Below are positions 13,412 to 21,235 of a DNA stretch of 22,683 nt, in pieces. The notes under the pieces are model-generated. The model saw nothing but the letters and a program-made list of their open reading frames with translations, did not search any database and had not been told where the DNA came from. Position numbers and translations under genes: made by a program. Positions within the stretch are counted from its first letter, which is position 1, and every line of letters starts with the position of its first letter. This stretch comes from Planctomycetota bacterium (GTDB lineage Bacteria > Planctomycetota > Phycisphaerae > UBA1845). The DNA is taken from positions 1-22,683 of the forward strand of contig JADFMZ010000004.1 of the NCBI GenBank assembly GCA_022563615.1, read 5' to 3'.

Positions 13412-15604
13412 ATGGCTCAAAGTGTCAACAAGATTCGCAATGCGGACTTCTCGCGGGGGCGTGCGGACCCGACCGGGTGGGTCTGGAAGGCGTCGAACAA
13501 GTCAGTCAAGTGGCTTCGGGGCGAGTCGGACGGGTCATTGCCCTCAGGCAGCAGGGACTCCAACGAGAGCGGGTCGAAACCGGCTAAGGATTGCGTTGGC
13601 ATCGCTATTCTCGCCGGCCCGAGGGCGGGTTCCGCCGACTGGTCCCAGACGGTGGTTTGCCGACCGGGACAGTACTACCGCATCGAGGCCGACGTCGCCT
13701 GCGAACTAGAAGCCGCCGGCGAATCGGACGGGTTTGTGCTCTCAGTCCAGCCGATCCAAGACGGCAAACTGGTTGGGCAGCAGTCGGTCACACCAGGTCT
13801 ACACGCAGCCGAGACGCCGACCGCAGTGCGTACCTATTATCATGTTCCGCCACAGATTCGTCGGCTGCGGATCAGTGTGGGTTTGGCCAACGCGCGTGGC
13901 AAGGCCTGGGTGCGTCAGGTGCGGTTCATCCGCATCCTCGAACCGGATGAAGTTTCCCACATTACGGCCATTCCCGCGCCGCCCCTTGCTGAGCGGCCCC
14001 CCAAGAGGGCCGGCAGTGTTTGTATTTGCTCCGATCATGCCGAGACGCGGAGCATCACCTGCTTGCTGAAAGACTATTTCGGCGAATCGAAAGTACAAAC
14101 CCTACAACCGAGCGCGTTGAAACGAGGCGCGAGTAAGGCCGATGCTCTGTTGCTGCCGGACGCACGCCCGCCGTCGTCGATCCGATCGCTTGGGGCCCTG
14201 TTGAAGCTGGCAGCCGATCGGATCGTCGTGATCTCACTTCCAGCCTTTGCAAAGCTGTCCAAGGGGGCGTTGAGCCTGAGAAGAATCGAGCAGGAAGACG
14301 ACCCGATCCACGCCAAGGTCTTCTACGCGAATCATGCAACTCGGGGATTCGCCCTGCAAGACACGTTCGCCTATGCGTGGGCCGGACGCGCTGCCGGTTC
14401 CTTCGTGCAGAACCATTTCCGAAAGACACCGGCGCTGGAAGCGTTCTGCAAGAAACATCATCTGCTCACGCTGCTGGTCTCGATGTGCGACCGCGAGGTC
14501 ACGTCGGATCGACCGATCTGCCTGTACAGCCAGACGTCCGGCGGCGGACTATTCGTACTCGATATCGAACCGCTGGAAGCTGAGAGTTCGACCATGGGTG
14601 AACCGGCTCTGGCCATGGTCTTCCTGCTTTCGGTTCTCGGTCAAGCCCAAACAGGCCTTGGGCAGTATGCCGTTCCCGTTCGGAAGGAGGCGGAGTTGAT
14701 CCAACTGGTCCGCGACCTGAGCGAGCGCTTTCCGGAGTTTGTCGTACACGCCGCGAGTGAGCCGGTCCTAGAGATCGGTGAGCAACTCGTGACGATCGGC
14801 CGGGAGGATCAGTCTTACGGCCTGCCGCTGAAACCCAAGCCGGTCATTCTTGTTCGTAGCGGACTAACTTCCGGCGACGCGGAAGGCGTCTACGGCGCGC
14901 TGATCTGGTTCAAGCAGTTCATTCGGATGCCGCCGCACACCTGCCCCTATGCACAAGCACTGGCCTCACGATTCCGATTGGCGTGGGTGCCTTGTTCAGC
15001 GGCATGGGATGCACAAGACGGGTGGGCGCGTCGAAGGCGCCAACCGACCCGCGATGTTACGCTCGAGTTCGAGGACGCCGAAGTGGCTGCCTTAATTGAC
15101 ATCGTTTCGAGGCCGATCAACCGGGCGCGGGTGATCGTTCCGCAAGAGAGCGGCGGGTACGAGCGGTACCTGACCTGGCTGCCGCGTCTGTGCGCTTCCT
15201 TTAGAGCCGGGGCCTACTTCGCGCCCACCGTTGCCGACGGCGAGTCGTTGTCCCGTCGCGATCGGTGCTTGTGGCGGCATGTCCAGTACGACCTGCAGGT
15301 TGTCGTCGATCGAAGCGCCTTCAAGAGCCGCATCCATCAACAGGCGATGGCGGCCGGAGGACAAGTGGTGCGCATCGAGGTGCCGGCCCATGACGCAGAC
15401 TTTACTGCGCACTCGATCCGCCTGACGGACTTGACGGCTACCCTTCTCGAACACGTCATCGGGCTTCAGTACGGCCTGCTCGCTGTGAACCGGAGACCGG
15501 GGGCGGTGCATTTTGACGGCTTCCCGACCGTCGCGCCGGGAGACGCGCTGATCGTGGACGCTCGGGATCCAATGCTCCGTGCAGGCGTTTTCCAAACCGG
15601 CTGA
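13412..15604 (+). CDS. Uncharacterised 730-residue protein with N-terminal jelly-roll-like domain
   Basis: I do not recognise this protein. The start is well supported: GGGAGG lies a few bases before ATG 13412. Residues 1-175 begin with 'NKIRNADFSRGRADPTGWVW' and contain WSQTVVCRPGQYYRIEADV, a pattern found in carbohydrate-binding, jelly-roll modules ('N..F..G...W', 'Q.v.v.pG..Y.l...'). The middle part (about 200-440) alternates strands and helices (ADALLLPDA, RIVVISLPAFAKL, GLFVLDIEPLEA), like Rossmann or glutamine-amidotransferase-like beta-galactosidase folds, but no catalytic triad is visible. The rest (about 450-730) has no familiar motif. There is no signal peptide or TM helix. It stands alone, between the toxin-antitoxin pair and tRNA-Val. 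A role in glycan handling is only a guess. Confidence 0.7.
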   Translation: MAQSVNKIRNADFSRGRADPTGWVWKASNKSVKWLRGESDGSLPSGSRDSNESGSKPAKDCVGIAILAGPRAGSADWSQTVVCRPGQYYRIEADVACELEAAGESDGFVLSVQPIQDGKLVGQQSVTPGLHAAETPTAVRTYYHVPPQIRRLRISVGLANARGKAWVRQVRFIRILEPDEVSHITAIPAPPLAERPPKRAGSVCICSDHAETRSITCLLKDYFGESKVQTLQPSALKRGASKADALLLPDARPPSSIRSLGALLKLAADRIVVISLPAFAKLSKGALSLRRIEQEDDPIHAKVFYANHATRGFALQDTFAYAWAGRAAGSFVQNHFRKTPALEAFCKKHHLLTLLVSMCDREVTSDRPICLYSQTSGGGLFVLDIEPLEAESSTMGEPALAMVFLLSVLGQAQTGLGQYAVPVRKEAELIQLVRDLSERFPEFVVHAASEPVLEIGEQLVTIGREDQSYGLPLKPKPVILVRSGLTSGDAEGVYGALIWFKQFIRMPPHTCPYAQALASRFRLAWVPCSAAWDAQDGWARRRRQPTRDVTLEFEDAEVAALIDIVSRPINRARVIVPQESGGYERYLTWLPRLCASFRAGAYFAPTVADGESLSRRDRCLWRHVQYDLQVVVDRSAFKSRIHQQAMAAGGQVVRIEVPAHDADFTAHSIRLTDLTATLLEHVIGLQYGLLAVNRRPGAVHFDGFPTVAPGDALIVDARDPMLRAGVFQTG

Positions 15605-15683
15605 CCGCCGGTCTTGGACACGATGCGCATGCCGGAGCCCGCCACAAATTCGCACTTTCATCCGTGGTAATGGGAATGTTTGC

Positions 15684-15703
15684 AGCATGCCAAGTAACAT
15701 GCT
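15684..15703 (+). terminator. Hairpin downstream of the 730-residue gene
   Basis: AGCATG (15684-15689) and CATGCT (15698-15703) form a stem with loop CCAAGTAA, 80 bp after the stop codon. An outer TGCA/TGCA extension is possible with a small bulge. No T-run follows, so terminator function is weakly supported. Confidence 0.25.
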
Positions 15704-15783
15704 ACTGCAGCGCAATTGACGGAACGGGCGAGAAACCCATCGCAACGGATCACACGTCACTATTGGACCACGCAGATCCCGCA

Positions 15784-15812
15784 TTGACAGGCGAACCCAT
15801 CGCCTTTCCAAT
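15784..15812 (+). promoter_or_regulatory. Promoter of tRNA-Val
   Basis: A perfect -35 TTGACA (15784-15789) and TCCAAT (15807-15812, four of six consensus bases) are 17 bp apart. The expected start point is about eight bases before the mature tRNA at 15828. The spacer contains a 6-bp hairpin AGGCGA/TCGCCT (15789-15805). Confidence 0.5.
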
Positions 15813-15827
15813 CACGCCCTTACACGC

Positions 15828-15901
15828 GGGCGATTAGCTCAGCCGGCTAGAGCGCCTCCCTTACAAGGAGGAGGTCACAGGTTCAAGTCCTGTATCGCCC
15901 A
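15828..15901 (+). tRNA. tRNA-Val (anticodon UAC)
   Basis: All four arms fold: acceptor GGGCGAT/ATCGCCC, D-arm GCTC...GAGC, anticodon arm CCTCC-CTTACAA-GGAGG, T-arm ACAGG-TTCAAGT-CCTGT, discriminator A. The anticodon loop CTTACAA places TAC at the anticodon, so it reads valine codons. The 3' CCA is not encoded (AGTTC follows). Confidence 0.97.
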
Positions 15902-16450
15902 GTTCACGCATGTTGGTACTCAGCAAAGAGTTACGACGTTCTCTGCAACCCGAAGAACATCGCAAACCGGGGCCAAACCGGTATTGGGTGTCTGAAAAGT
16001 GTCCCTGGCTCTAAGTGATACCAAGGTTTGGCGCAGATGTCCGAAACTAGTAAGTGTTTGTAGATAAACAACTTACGACGAAAATGGGTGGTTTGCGGTT
16101 CTGCGCTGCGCAGGTCGAAACGGGGGGCGCACACCTGGTTCTGCGCTGGGCGATTTGCGCGCAAGTCATTGTACCTGCAAGGAGTTACGACGCCAGCGCA
16201 GAACCGGAGGTTTCGGACATCGGACGTGGTTTCGGACATCGCCAAATCAAGTCGCGTCGAATTGTTGCAGCGCAACTGAATTGCGGTCCTTGCGCCAAAC
16301 CCCCTAACAAGTACCGAAGATCGTGGAGCTGCGGGCGACGGCTGTTTCATAGGCGATCCTTACGCCTATACTCCAGCGCAGAACCGGTATTCTCAGCGCA
16401 GAACCCGCGCGTCCCTTAGATAGATAGACCTAAACCGCGCGTTCCTTAGA
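15902..16450. repeat. Iteron-like array of short motifs beside tRNA-Val
   Basis: No gene is seen. GGTTCTGCGCTG occurs at 16097-16108 and 16137-16148, and reversed at 16194-16205, 16374-16385 and 16394-16405. GAGTTACGACG occurs at 15928-15938 and 16182-16192, with a near copy at 16071-16080. GGTTTCGGACATCG occurs at 16209-16222 and 16228-16241, with its 12-base core reversed at 16036-16047. CCGCGCGT(C/T)CCTTAGA occurs at 16405-16420 and 16435-16450. A strong hairpin (16050-16076) and a longer imperfect inverted repeat (15973-16031) are also present. The function is unknown; protein-binding array, integration-site relic or structured RNA are possible. Confidence 0.6.
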
Positions 16451-16477
16451 ATGGGCCAAGAAAAGCTCAGAAATACG

Positions 16478-16743
16478 TTGACACGTGGTCGATGTTAGGT
16501 TAGTGTTCACCAAACATAAATCGAACATGCCCCGGTCGACCGGAGTGGACGCCGCGTTGGGATCTTCCGAGTGCAGCGCCGATCCTCCTCTATGCGTGTT
16601 CGGTCCGGGCGGTGATTATCGAATTGGAATGATGGCGGAGCGAAATGTGTGGCCGGGTCGTCGCATGCCCGAGAATTCCAGAGGGTCGTTTCGGATTGGG
16701 GATCCCAACGGTGGGGCCGCATCAAGGGCTCTGGACTTTTTTT
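16478..16743 (+). ncRNA. Possible structured small RNA upstream of lexA
   Basis: A perfect TTGACA (16478-16483) begins the region, though the -10 (TAGTGT-like at 16501) is poor. The segment then has a palindrome CCGGTCGACCGG (16531-16542), a hairpin TTGGG-GAT-CCCAA (16696-16708), and TCCAGAG (16677-16683) complementary to CTCTGGA (16729-16735), followed after one C by seven Ts (16737-16743), as in a terminator. It does not match 6S, tmRNA, SRP or RNase P by eye. The rest of the gap to lexA (16744-16905) shows nothing clear. Confidence 0.2.
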
Positions 16744-16905
16744 GGTGTTGGCTAGTGCGTCGATTGAGGTCGGCGCAGGCGTTTCGAATGGTGGCGCACC
16801 AAGCCCAACGCAATCCATCGCTATCCCGTCGCCCTGCACTGAGGCTGGTGCTCGTAGGATCGGACGTTGTCGATTCGTTTACAGCGACTTATGGAGAGTG
16901 CCCCA

Positions 16906-17541
16906 ATGGTACAAGGAAGAAAAAGAGTAACCGGTGCGGCGCATTGTCTGACGCCGAGACAATTAGAGATCCTCACGCTGATCCGCGATCTCCGGCGGAC
17001 CCATGGCTATTCCCCCACGTTGCAGGAGATGGCCGACGAGTTCGACATCAGCAAAATCACCGTGTTCGAGCACGTCGAGGCGTTGATCGGAAAAGGGCTG
17101 CTAACGCGGCGATTGAACAAGGCTCGCTCTTTGAAGCTGACGTCGTCGGTGCGACTCCCGGATGAGAGGCCTACCATCCTGCCGCTGGTGGGGCGAATCG
17201 CCGCCGGTCAGCCGATCGAAGCGATTGAGACGCCCGACACGGTTGACCTGGAGGACTGGTTCGCCAGTCGCCACCCGGTCGCGGCGTTGACCGTTGTCGG
17301 CGACAGCATGATTGACGAGCACATCCGCGAAGGGGATCTGGTGGTCTACGAACAGCGATCAAACCCGCGCAATGGTGACACCGTCGTAGCCTTGATCAAC
17401 GGTGAAGAGGCGACCCTAAAGAAATACTACAAAGAGTCGCGCCGGATTCGCCTTCAGCCCGCCAACGCCAAGTACAAGCCGATCTACGTTCGTGATGTCG
17501 AGATTCAGGGCGTGGTGATCGGCGTTATCCGGCGATATTGA
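16906..17541 (+). CDS. lexA: LexA SOS repressor
   Basis: LexA represses DNA-damage genes and cleaves itself when RecA is activated. The 211-residue product has the winged-helix part LTPRQLEILTLIRDL (about 15-29) with GYSPTLQEMADEFDISKITVFEHVEALIGKGLL (34-66), the Ala-Gly cleavage site A100-G101 in GRIAAGQP, catalytic Ser134 (VGDSMID) and Lys172 (EATLKKYY). All features for an active repressor are present. The frame opens at TTG 16867 and has ATG 16891, but ATG 16906 has GGAGAG about seven bases upstream and fits family N-termini. No GAAC-N4-GTTC box was found upstream, so its own operator, if any, is of another type. It converges on the M4 protease gene, 47 bp apart. Confidence 0.92.
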   Translation: MVQGRKRVTGAAHCLTPRQLEILTLIRDLRRTHGYSPTLQEMADEFDISKITVFEHVEALIGKGLLTRRLNKARSLKLTSSVRLPDERPTILPLVGRIAAGQPIEAIETPDTVDLEDWFASRHPVAALTVVGDSMIDEHIREGDLVVYEQRSNPRNGDTVVALINGEEATLKKYYKESRRIRLQPANAKYKPIYVRDVEIQGVVIGVIRRY

Positions 17542-17588
17542 CTCAATCGGCCCGGTGGCATATTCCCGCCAGGCACTTAGCTACCTCG

Positions 17589-20500
17589 TCAAGGGCAGGC
17601 TGTCGGGCCAGCCTCCGGGTATGCGATCGTCTTGAAACCATCCACGGTCTTGCCGATGTCAGTGAAGTTGATGTCTGCCCCCGGCGCCCCTTCGTTATCG
17701 CGGAGCATCGAACGCCATTTGGTTGGCCCGTCCAGGGAAACCGGGATGCTCTTGAACGCTTCCACTTCCTTGCCGATGTCGGTGAAGCTGATGTTGTTGA
17801 ACGGCGGCCAAATGTCGCCCGACAAGGCTGTGCGGACTTCCAGTGGAGCCGAGAGGCACTCTTCACTTGCCGAATCCAGGCAGGCCTGATCGCCCTGCTG
17901 GACTGAGTGGATTGAACAGGGCACAACCTCCGCACCATAATAATAGATCGTGCCGGCCTCCACCTCGCTGATCCCGAGGTTCGCAGCCAGCGCCGATGGG
18001 CTCCAATCCCGGTAGAACGGGGTGCACTGGAGCTTGGCGGCAACCCACTTGTTATCCTCCAAGGAGTTATTGCGAAAGGCCTCCGGCGCACCCAGATACC
18101 GAACCTTCCCATCAAACCCAGAAAGATCGGGTAACCCCTGTCGAACCGGACAGCCGTTCGCCAAGTCCTCGTTTGAGTCGATGTACAACCGGTCGAGTTT
18201 CACACGGATGGCGATTTCTTGACCGCCCGCCACAACCGAGTTCGGCATTTTAAAATCGCCGACCCGGTTATAGTCACCGCCAAGCCCGTCGTCCGCGTCC
18301 TCAAGCGGATCGGGACGAGACTCTCCGGAGCACGTGTAGAGTTCAAAGTCATCGACGAACCATCCGGTAATCCCAAAGCAGCCGTCCTTGCCGAAGTCAA
18401 ATCGTAATTGCACATCGTCGCCACCGGATACAAAGCTGCTCAGGTCCACGAGCGAGGTGCCCCACTGCCGGGTCTCTAACGCGAAACCCGTCCAGGCCTC
18501 CTCTCCCGCCATCGGATTCGTATTGCCCGATGTACGCAGCGCGGAATTGTACGCGTTAAATAGGAACGCACTTTTCGGAATGATTTGCCACGACCCGGCG
18601 TTGACACGGATCTTGATGTTTCCTCCGTCAAAAAACGTTTCGCTCTCCATGAAGTGAGAAAAAGCCAACGTAGGCGCAGGTAAATCCGCGGGTAGAGCTA
18701 TCGTCGGGGTGAATAGAGAATGAACCGCGGATTCGTCCTGGGTATCACAGTCTCCAATATTCGCATCGGCTACGAACCAGACCGTACCGGGCCAACCGAC
18801 GGGCAGGCCGCCCGATATCTGCTCCCAGTCGTAAGGCGTCGGCGGCCCGAAGGGGCCGGTGTTGGACACCGTCCAATTGCCTACGCCGCTTTCGAAGTCA
18901 TCAAAAAACAAGACGCTTCGGTTGGCACATTTCACGGGCGGCGTTGAGTCCAAAATGTTCTTCTGTGATCCGCAAAGCCCCTCGGTGTTCATCTCCACCG
19001 CGCGTAGCGCCTTATCCACCTCGGCTGCGTCGGCGGCGGTAAACGTGGCGAAGACCGATCCGTCGCGCGGGTCGAAGACCGAGTTACCGACCAGATCAGC
19101 CGCCGCCTGGTTCAAAGCGGCGTAAGCATCCTGGAAGTTCGAGGCCACCGTCAGGTAAACGTTCAGCGCACGGTACCAGACGGCCGCCGCCTTGATCGGC
19201 CCGATCGCGTTGACGGTGAATCCGTTGAACGTCTTGCCGTCACAGAGCATGGCAAAGGCATGGTTGGGGACGCCGCTGCCGCTGTGGACACCGCCGTTGT
19301 CATTGGGATTACAGGTTTGGAAGGGGTGGTTGGCCGTGTCCGGATGGCCTGCGCACGACGGCTGCCACATGTCCCGGATCGCACCTCCGAAACCCGAGGA
19401 GTCTTCGCCGATCAGCCAGCGGACATCCGGGTTGGCGTTGATTCGCAGGGTGACGTTGACCGTTCCGCTTTGCACCTCAGTCTTAACCAATCCACCGTCC
19501 GCCTGACCGATCCCCACCGAAGGGATCACAACGGTGCCGTCGGATCCACCCATCGGCGGCAGGCCCGCGCTGAGATTGTTCGCCACGATCACGGCGATGG
19601 CGCCCTCGTCCTGTGCGTTCTTAACCTTCTCCGTAAAGAAGCAATCCCCACGGTCAACGAGCACGATCTTTCCGTTCATCGCCGCGGCGTTGCTAAACGG
19701 GAGATCAACGTCACAGGCCCGAACAGGGTCGGCCACGACGATATCACCGGGCGTGCCAACGACCGTTAGCGCCGGCCCAAAGGCCGCGGGTTTCGCGAGA
19801 TAGTCTCCCGCGATTGAGCCCGGCGAGTTGACCGTCATAAACGCTCCGGACACGCATCCCGTGCGGAGCGTATTGGGCGTATCGGTGCCGGGCCCGATGT
19901 AGTTCGCATCCACGGGCCAGGGCGTACCACCCGGCGGGCCCGCAAACCCGGCGTTTCCATTGAACAGATCGATCAGCTCACCCCACACGTCCGAATAAGA
20001 TTCGTTCAGTTGCCCGGATTGATTCTGGTAGATCAGGTTGGCAGTGAAATCCATGATGCTATGGCCCCATTCATGGGCGACGATATCGTCGGTAGCGGTC
20101 CCGTCACAAAAAAAACTTGCCCCGCCCCCTCCAAAAGCGTTTGGGCAGCGGCTGCTCACAAGATGGACGACTGCGGTCAGGGTCCCACCTGCGTCGTCGT
20201 AGCTGTCCCGGCCGAATGCGCGGAAGAGGAAGTCGTAGGTGTCGCCGCTGTAGTCGTAGGCGGAGTCGACTTCAAAGTCGTTCGCCGGCAAGTCGCCCTC
20301 CGCGCGGACGATCGGGTCGCCCGCCTGGCTGTCATCTATGACCACGCGGTCCAATGATGCGTCGAGCAGATTCCAATGATCCAGGACGTTCCCCTTATGC
20401 GCGTTAACAAAAAACGCCTCGCGCAGAGGAACCGATGGGTCGGCCAGAATGATGTAGTAAGCAAGGTGTGCTCCGATCGGGGGGTCGCCGTACCAGCCGG

Positions 20501-21059
20501 GATCGACGATGACCAGCTCGGAGTGTTCAACGGCGGGCTGCCCGGCGCTGACGGCGTCGAGCGCCCGCGCCGTGGCCTGGTCCATGGTGAGCGTGGGCGC
20601 GGCGTTAAGCGTGTCGCGGATCGGGTAGAAATTGCCGTTGGCTGCGCGGAAGGATCCGTCGGCGGTCTGGTGCACCTTTAGCACGCCTGAGAAAACCGGA
20701 ACACCCTTGTGGATCTGATGATAGGTCGTGTGGGTTTGACCGAGGCGGTCGACGGCCACTCGGGCGACGACAAGCTGCCTGTCCGGGTCCGTAACCCCGA
20801 ACAGCCGTCCATAAACGCGTAGAAAATCCATCGGCTGGGCTTGTGCGGCGGCGCCCCCGGCTACGGGAATGGCCCCGCCGTCGCGGGCCGTCACAAATGT
20901 GGCAAGACCCGTTGCTTGCGATCTGTGAACGGCCAGCGGAGCTACAGCCTGCTGGGCCGACACCGAGTTGCTGATTCCCTCAAATGACAGAAAAAGGGCT
21001 ATCGCCAAGGCCAACCCATCAAACCGCGATTTTCCACCAGACCTTGCAAGCTTACTCAT
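17589..21059 (-). CDS. Secreted M4 (thermolysin-like) metalloprotease with inserted PA domain and C-terminal repeats
   Basis: The 1156-residue protein has a signal peptide (hydrophobic run 15-28, likely cut after VSA at about 35), a FTP/PepSY-type propeptide (about 70-225), and an M4 domain with HEWGH (329-333), glutamate E353 in NESYSD exactly 20 residues later, and DNGGVHSGSG with H592. A PA domain (about 430-540; MNGKIVLVDRGDCFFTEKV) is inserted between the two catalytic halves. A jelly-roll-like module (about 716-910, FFDDFESGVGNW) follows, then a region to the C-terminus with two FTDIGK repeats (1093-1098 and 1133-1138), 40 residues apart. It should be exported and degrade protein outside the cell. 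ATG 21059 has GGAGG seven bases upstream. Confidence 0.93.
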   Translation of the reverse strand: MSKLARSGGKSRFDGLALAIALFLSFEGISNSVSAQQAVAPLAVHRSQATGLATFVTARDGGAIPVAGGAAAQAQPMDFLRVYGRLFGVTDPDRQLVVARVAVDRLGQTHTTYHQIHKGVPVFSGVLKVHQTADGSFRAANGNFYPIRDTLNAAPTLTMDQATARALDAVSAGQPAVEHSELVIVDPGWYGDPPIGAHLAYYIILADPSVPLREAFFVNAHKGNVLDHWNLLDASLDRVVIDDSQAGDPIVRAEGDLPANDFEVDSAYDYSGDTYDFLFRAFGRDSYDDAGGTLTAVVHLVSSRCPNAFGGGGASFFCDGTATDDIVAHEWGHSIMDFTANLIYQNQSGQLNESYSDVWGELIDLFNGNAGFAGPPGGTPWPVDANYIGPGTDTPNTLRTGCVSGAFMTVNSPGSIAGDYLAKPAAFGPALTVVGTPGDIVVADPVRACDVDLPFSNAAAMNGKIVLVDRGDCFFTEKVKNAQDEGAIAVIVANNLSAGLPPMGGSDGTVVIPSVGIGQADGGLVKTEVQSGTVNVTLRINANPDVRWLIGEDSSGFGGAIRDMWQPSCAGHPDTANHPFQTCNPNDNGGVHSGSGVPNHAFAMLCDGKTFNGFTVNAIGPIKAAAVWYRALNVYLTVASNFQDAYAALNQAAADLVGNSVFDPRDGSVFATFTAADAAEVDKALRAVEMNTEGLCGSQKNILDSTPPVKCANRSVLFFDDFESGVGNWTVSNTGPFGPPTPYDWEQISGGLPVGWPGTVWFVADANIGDCDTQDESAVHSLFTPTIALPADLPAPTLAFSHFMESETFFDGGNIKIRVNAGSWQIIPKSAFLFNAYNSALRTSGNTNPMAGEEAWTGFALETRQWGTSLVDLSSFVSGGDDVQLRFDFGKDGCFGITGWFVDDFELYTCSGESRPDPLEDADDGLGGDYNRVGDFKMPNSVVAGGQEIAIRVKLDRLYIDSNEDLANGCPVRQGLPDLSGFDGKVRYLGAPEAFRNNSLEDNKWVAAKLQCTPFYRDWSPSALAANLGISEVEAGTIYYYGAEVVPCSIHSVQQGDQACLDSASEECLSAPLEVRTALSGDIWPPFNNISFTDIGKEVEAFKSIPVSLDGPTKWRSMLRDNEGAPGADINFTDIGKTVDGFKTIAYPEAGPTACP

Positions 21060-21171
21060 GGTTCGTCCTCCGGTCCTTTCGGATGCGAGTCAATTCCTCT
21101 CTTGACAGTCTATGCCATGACGCGAAGCCAAAGCCCTAGTGCCGTTTCCAGAAAGGTTGGCATCCTTTCCT

Positions 21172-21190
21172 CCCCCCTTACCAAGGGGGG
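21172..21190. repeat. C8/G8 hairpin in the leader region of the protease
   Basis: CCCCCCTT (21172-21179) and AAGGGGGG (21183-21190) form a perfect 8-bp stem with loop ACC. The motif is common as a dispersed bacterial repeat. It lies about 110 bp upstream of the M4 gene start, between it and the IS element. Confidence 0.45.
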
Positions 21191-21235
21191 TTCTTCGACA
21201 AACAATGAACCTCCCCCGACCCCTCACTTTGTTTG

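Noticed and set aside
16097..16405. CRISPR array
   Set aside because: The 12-bp motifs are in both orientations with irregular spacing and no cas genes; no uniform repeat-spacer pattern exists.
16478..16743. 6S, tmRNA, SRP or RNase P RNA
   Set aside because: Characteristic conserved sequences of these RNAs were not seen; only a generic structured RNA is possible.
16744..16905. LexA operator (GAAC-N4-GTTC type) upstream of lexA
   Set aside because: No such palindrome is present near the start; the operator may be of a type I cannot recognise.
16485..17165. Plus-strand open frame of 226 codons running into lexA
   Set aside because: It overlaps the lexA DNA-binding region in another frame, has no motifs and no ribosome-binding site.
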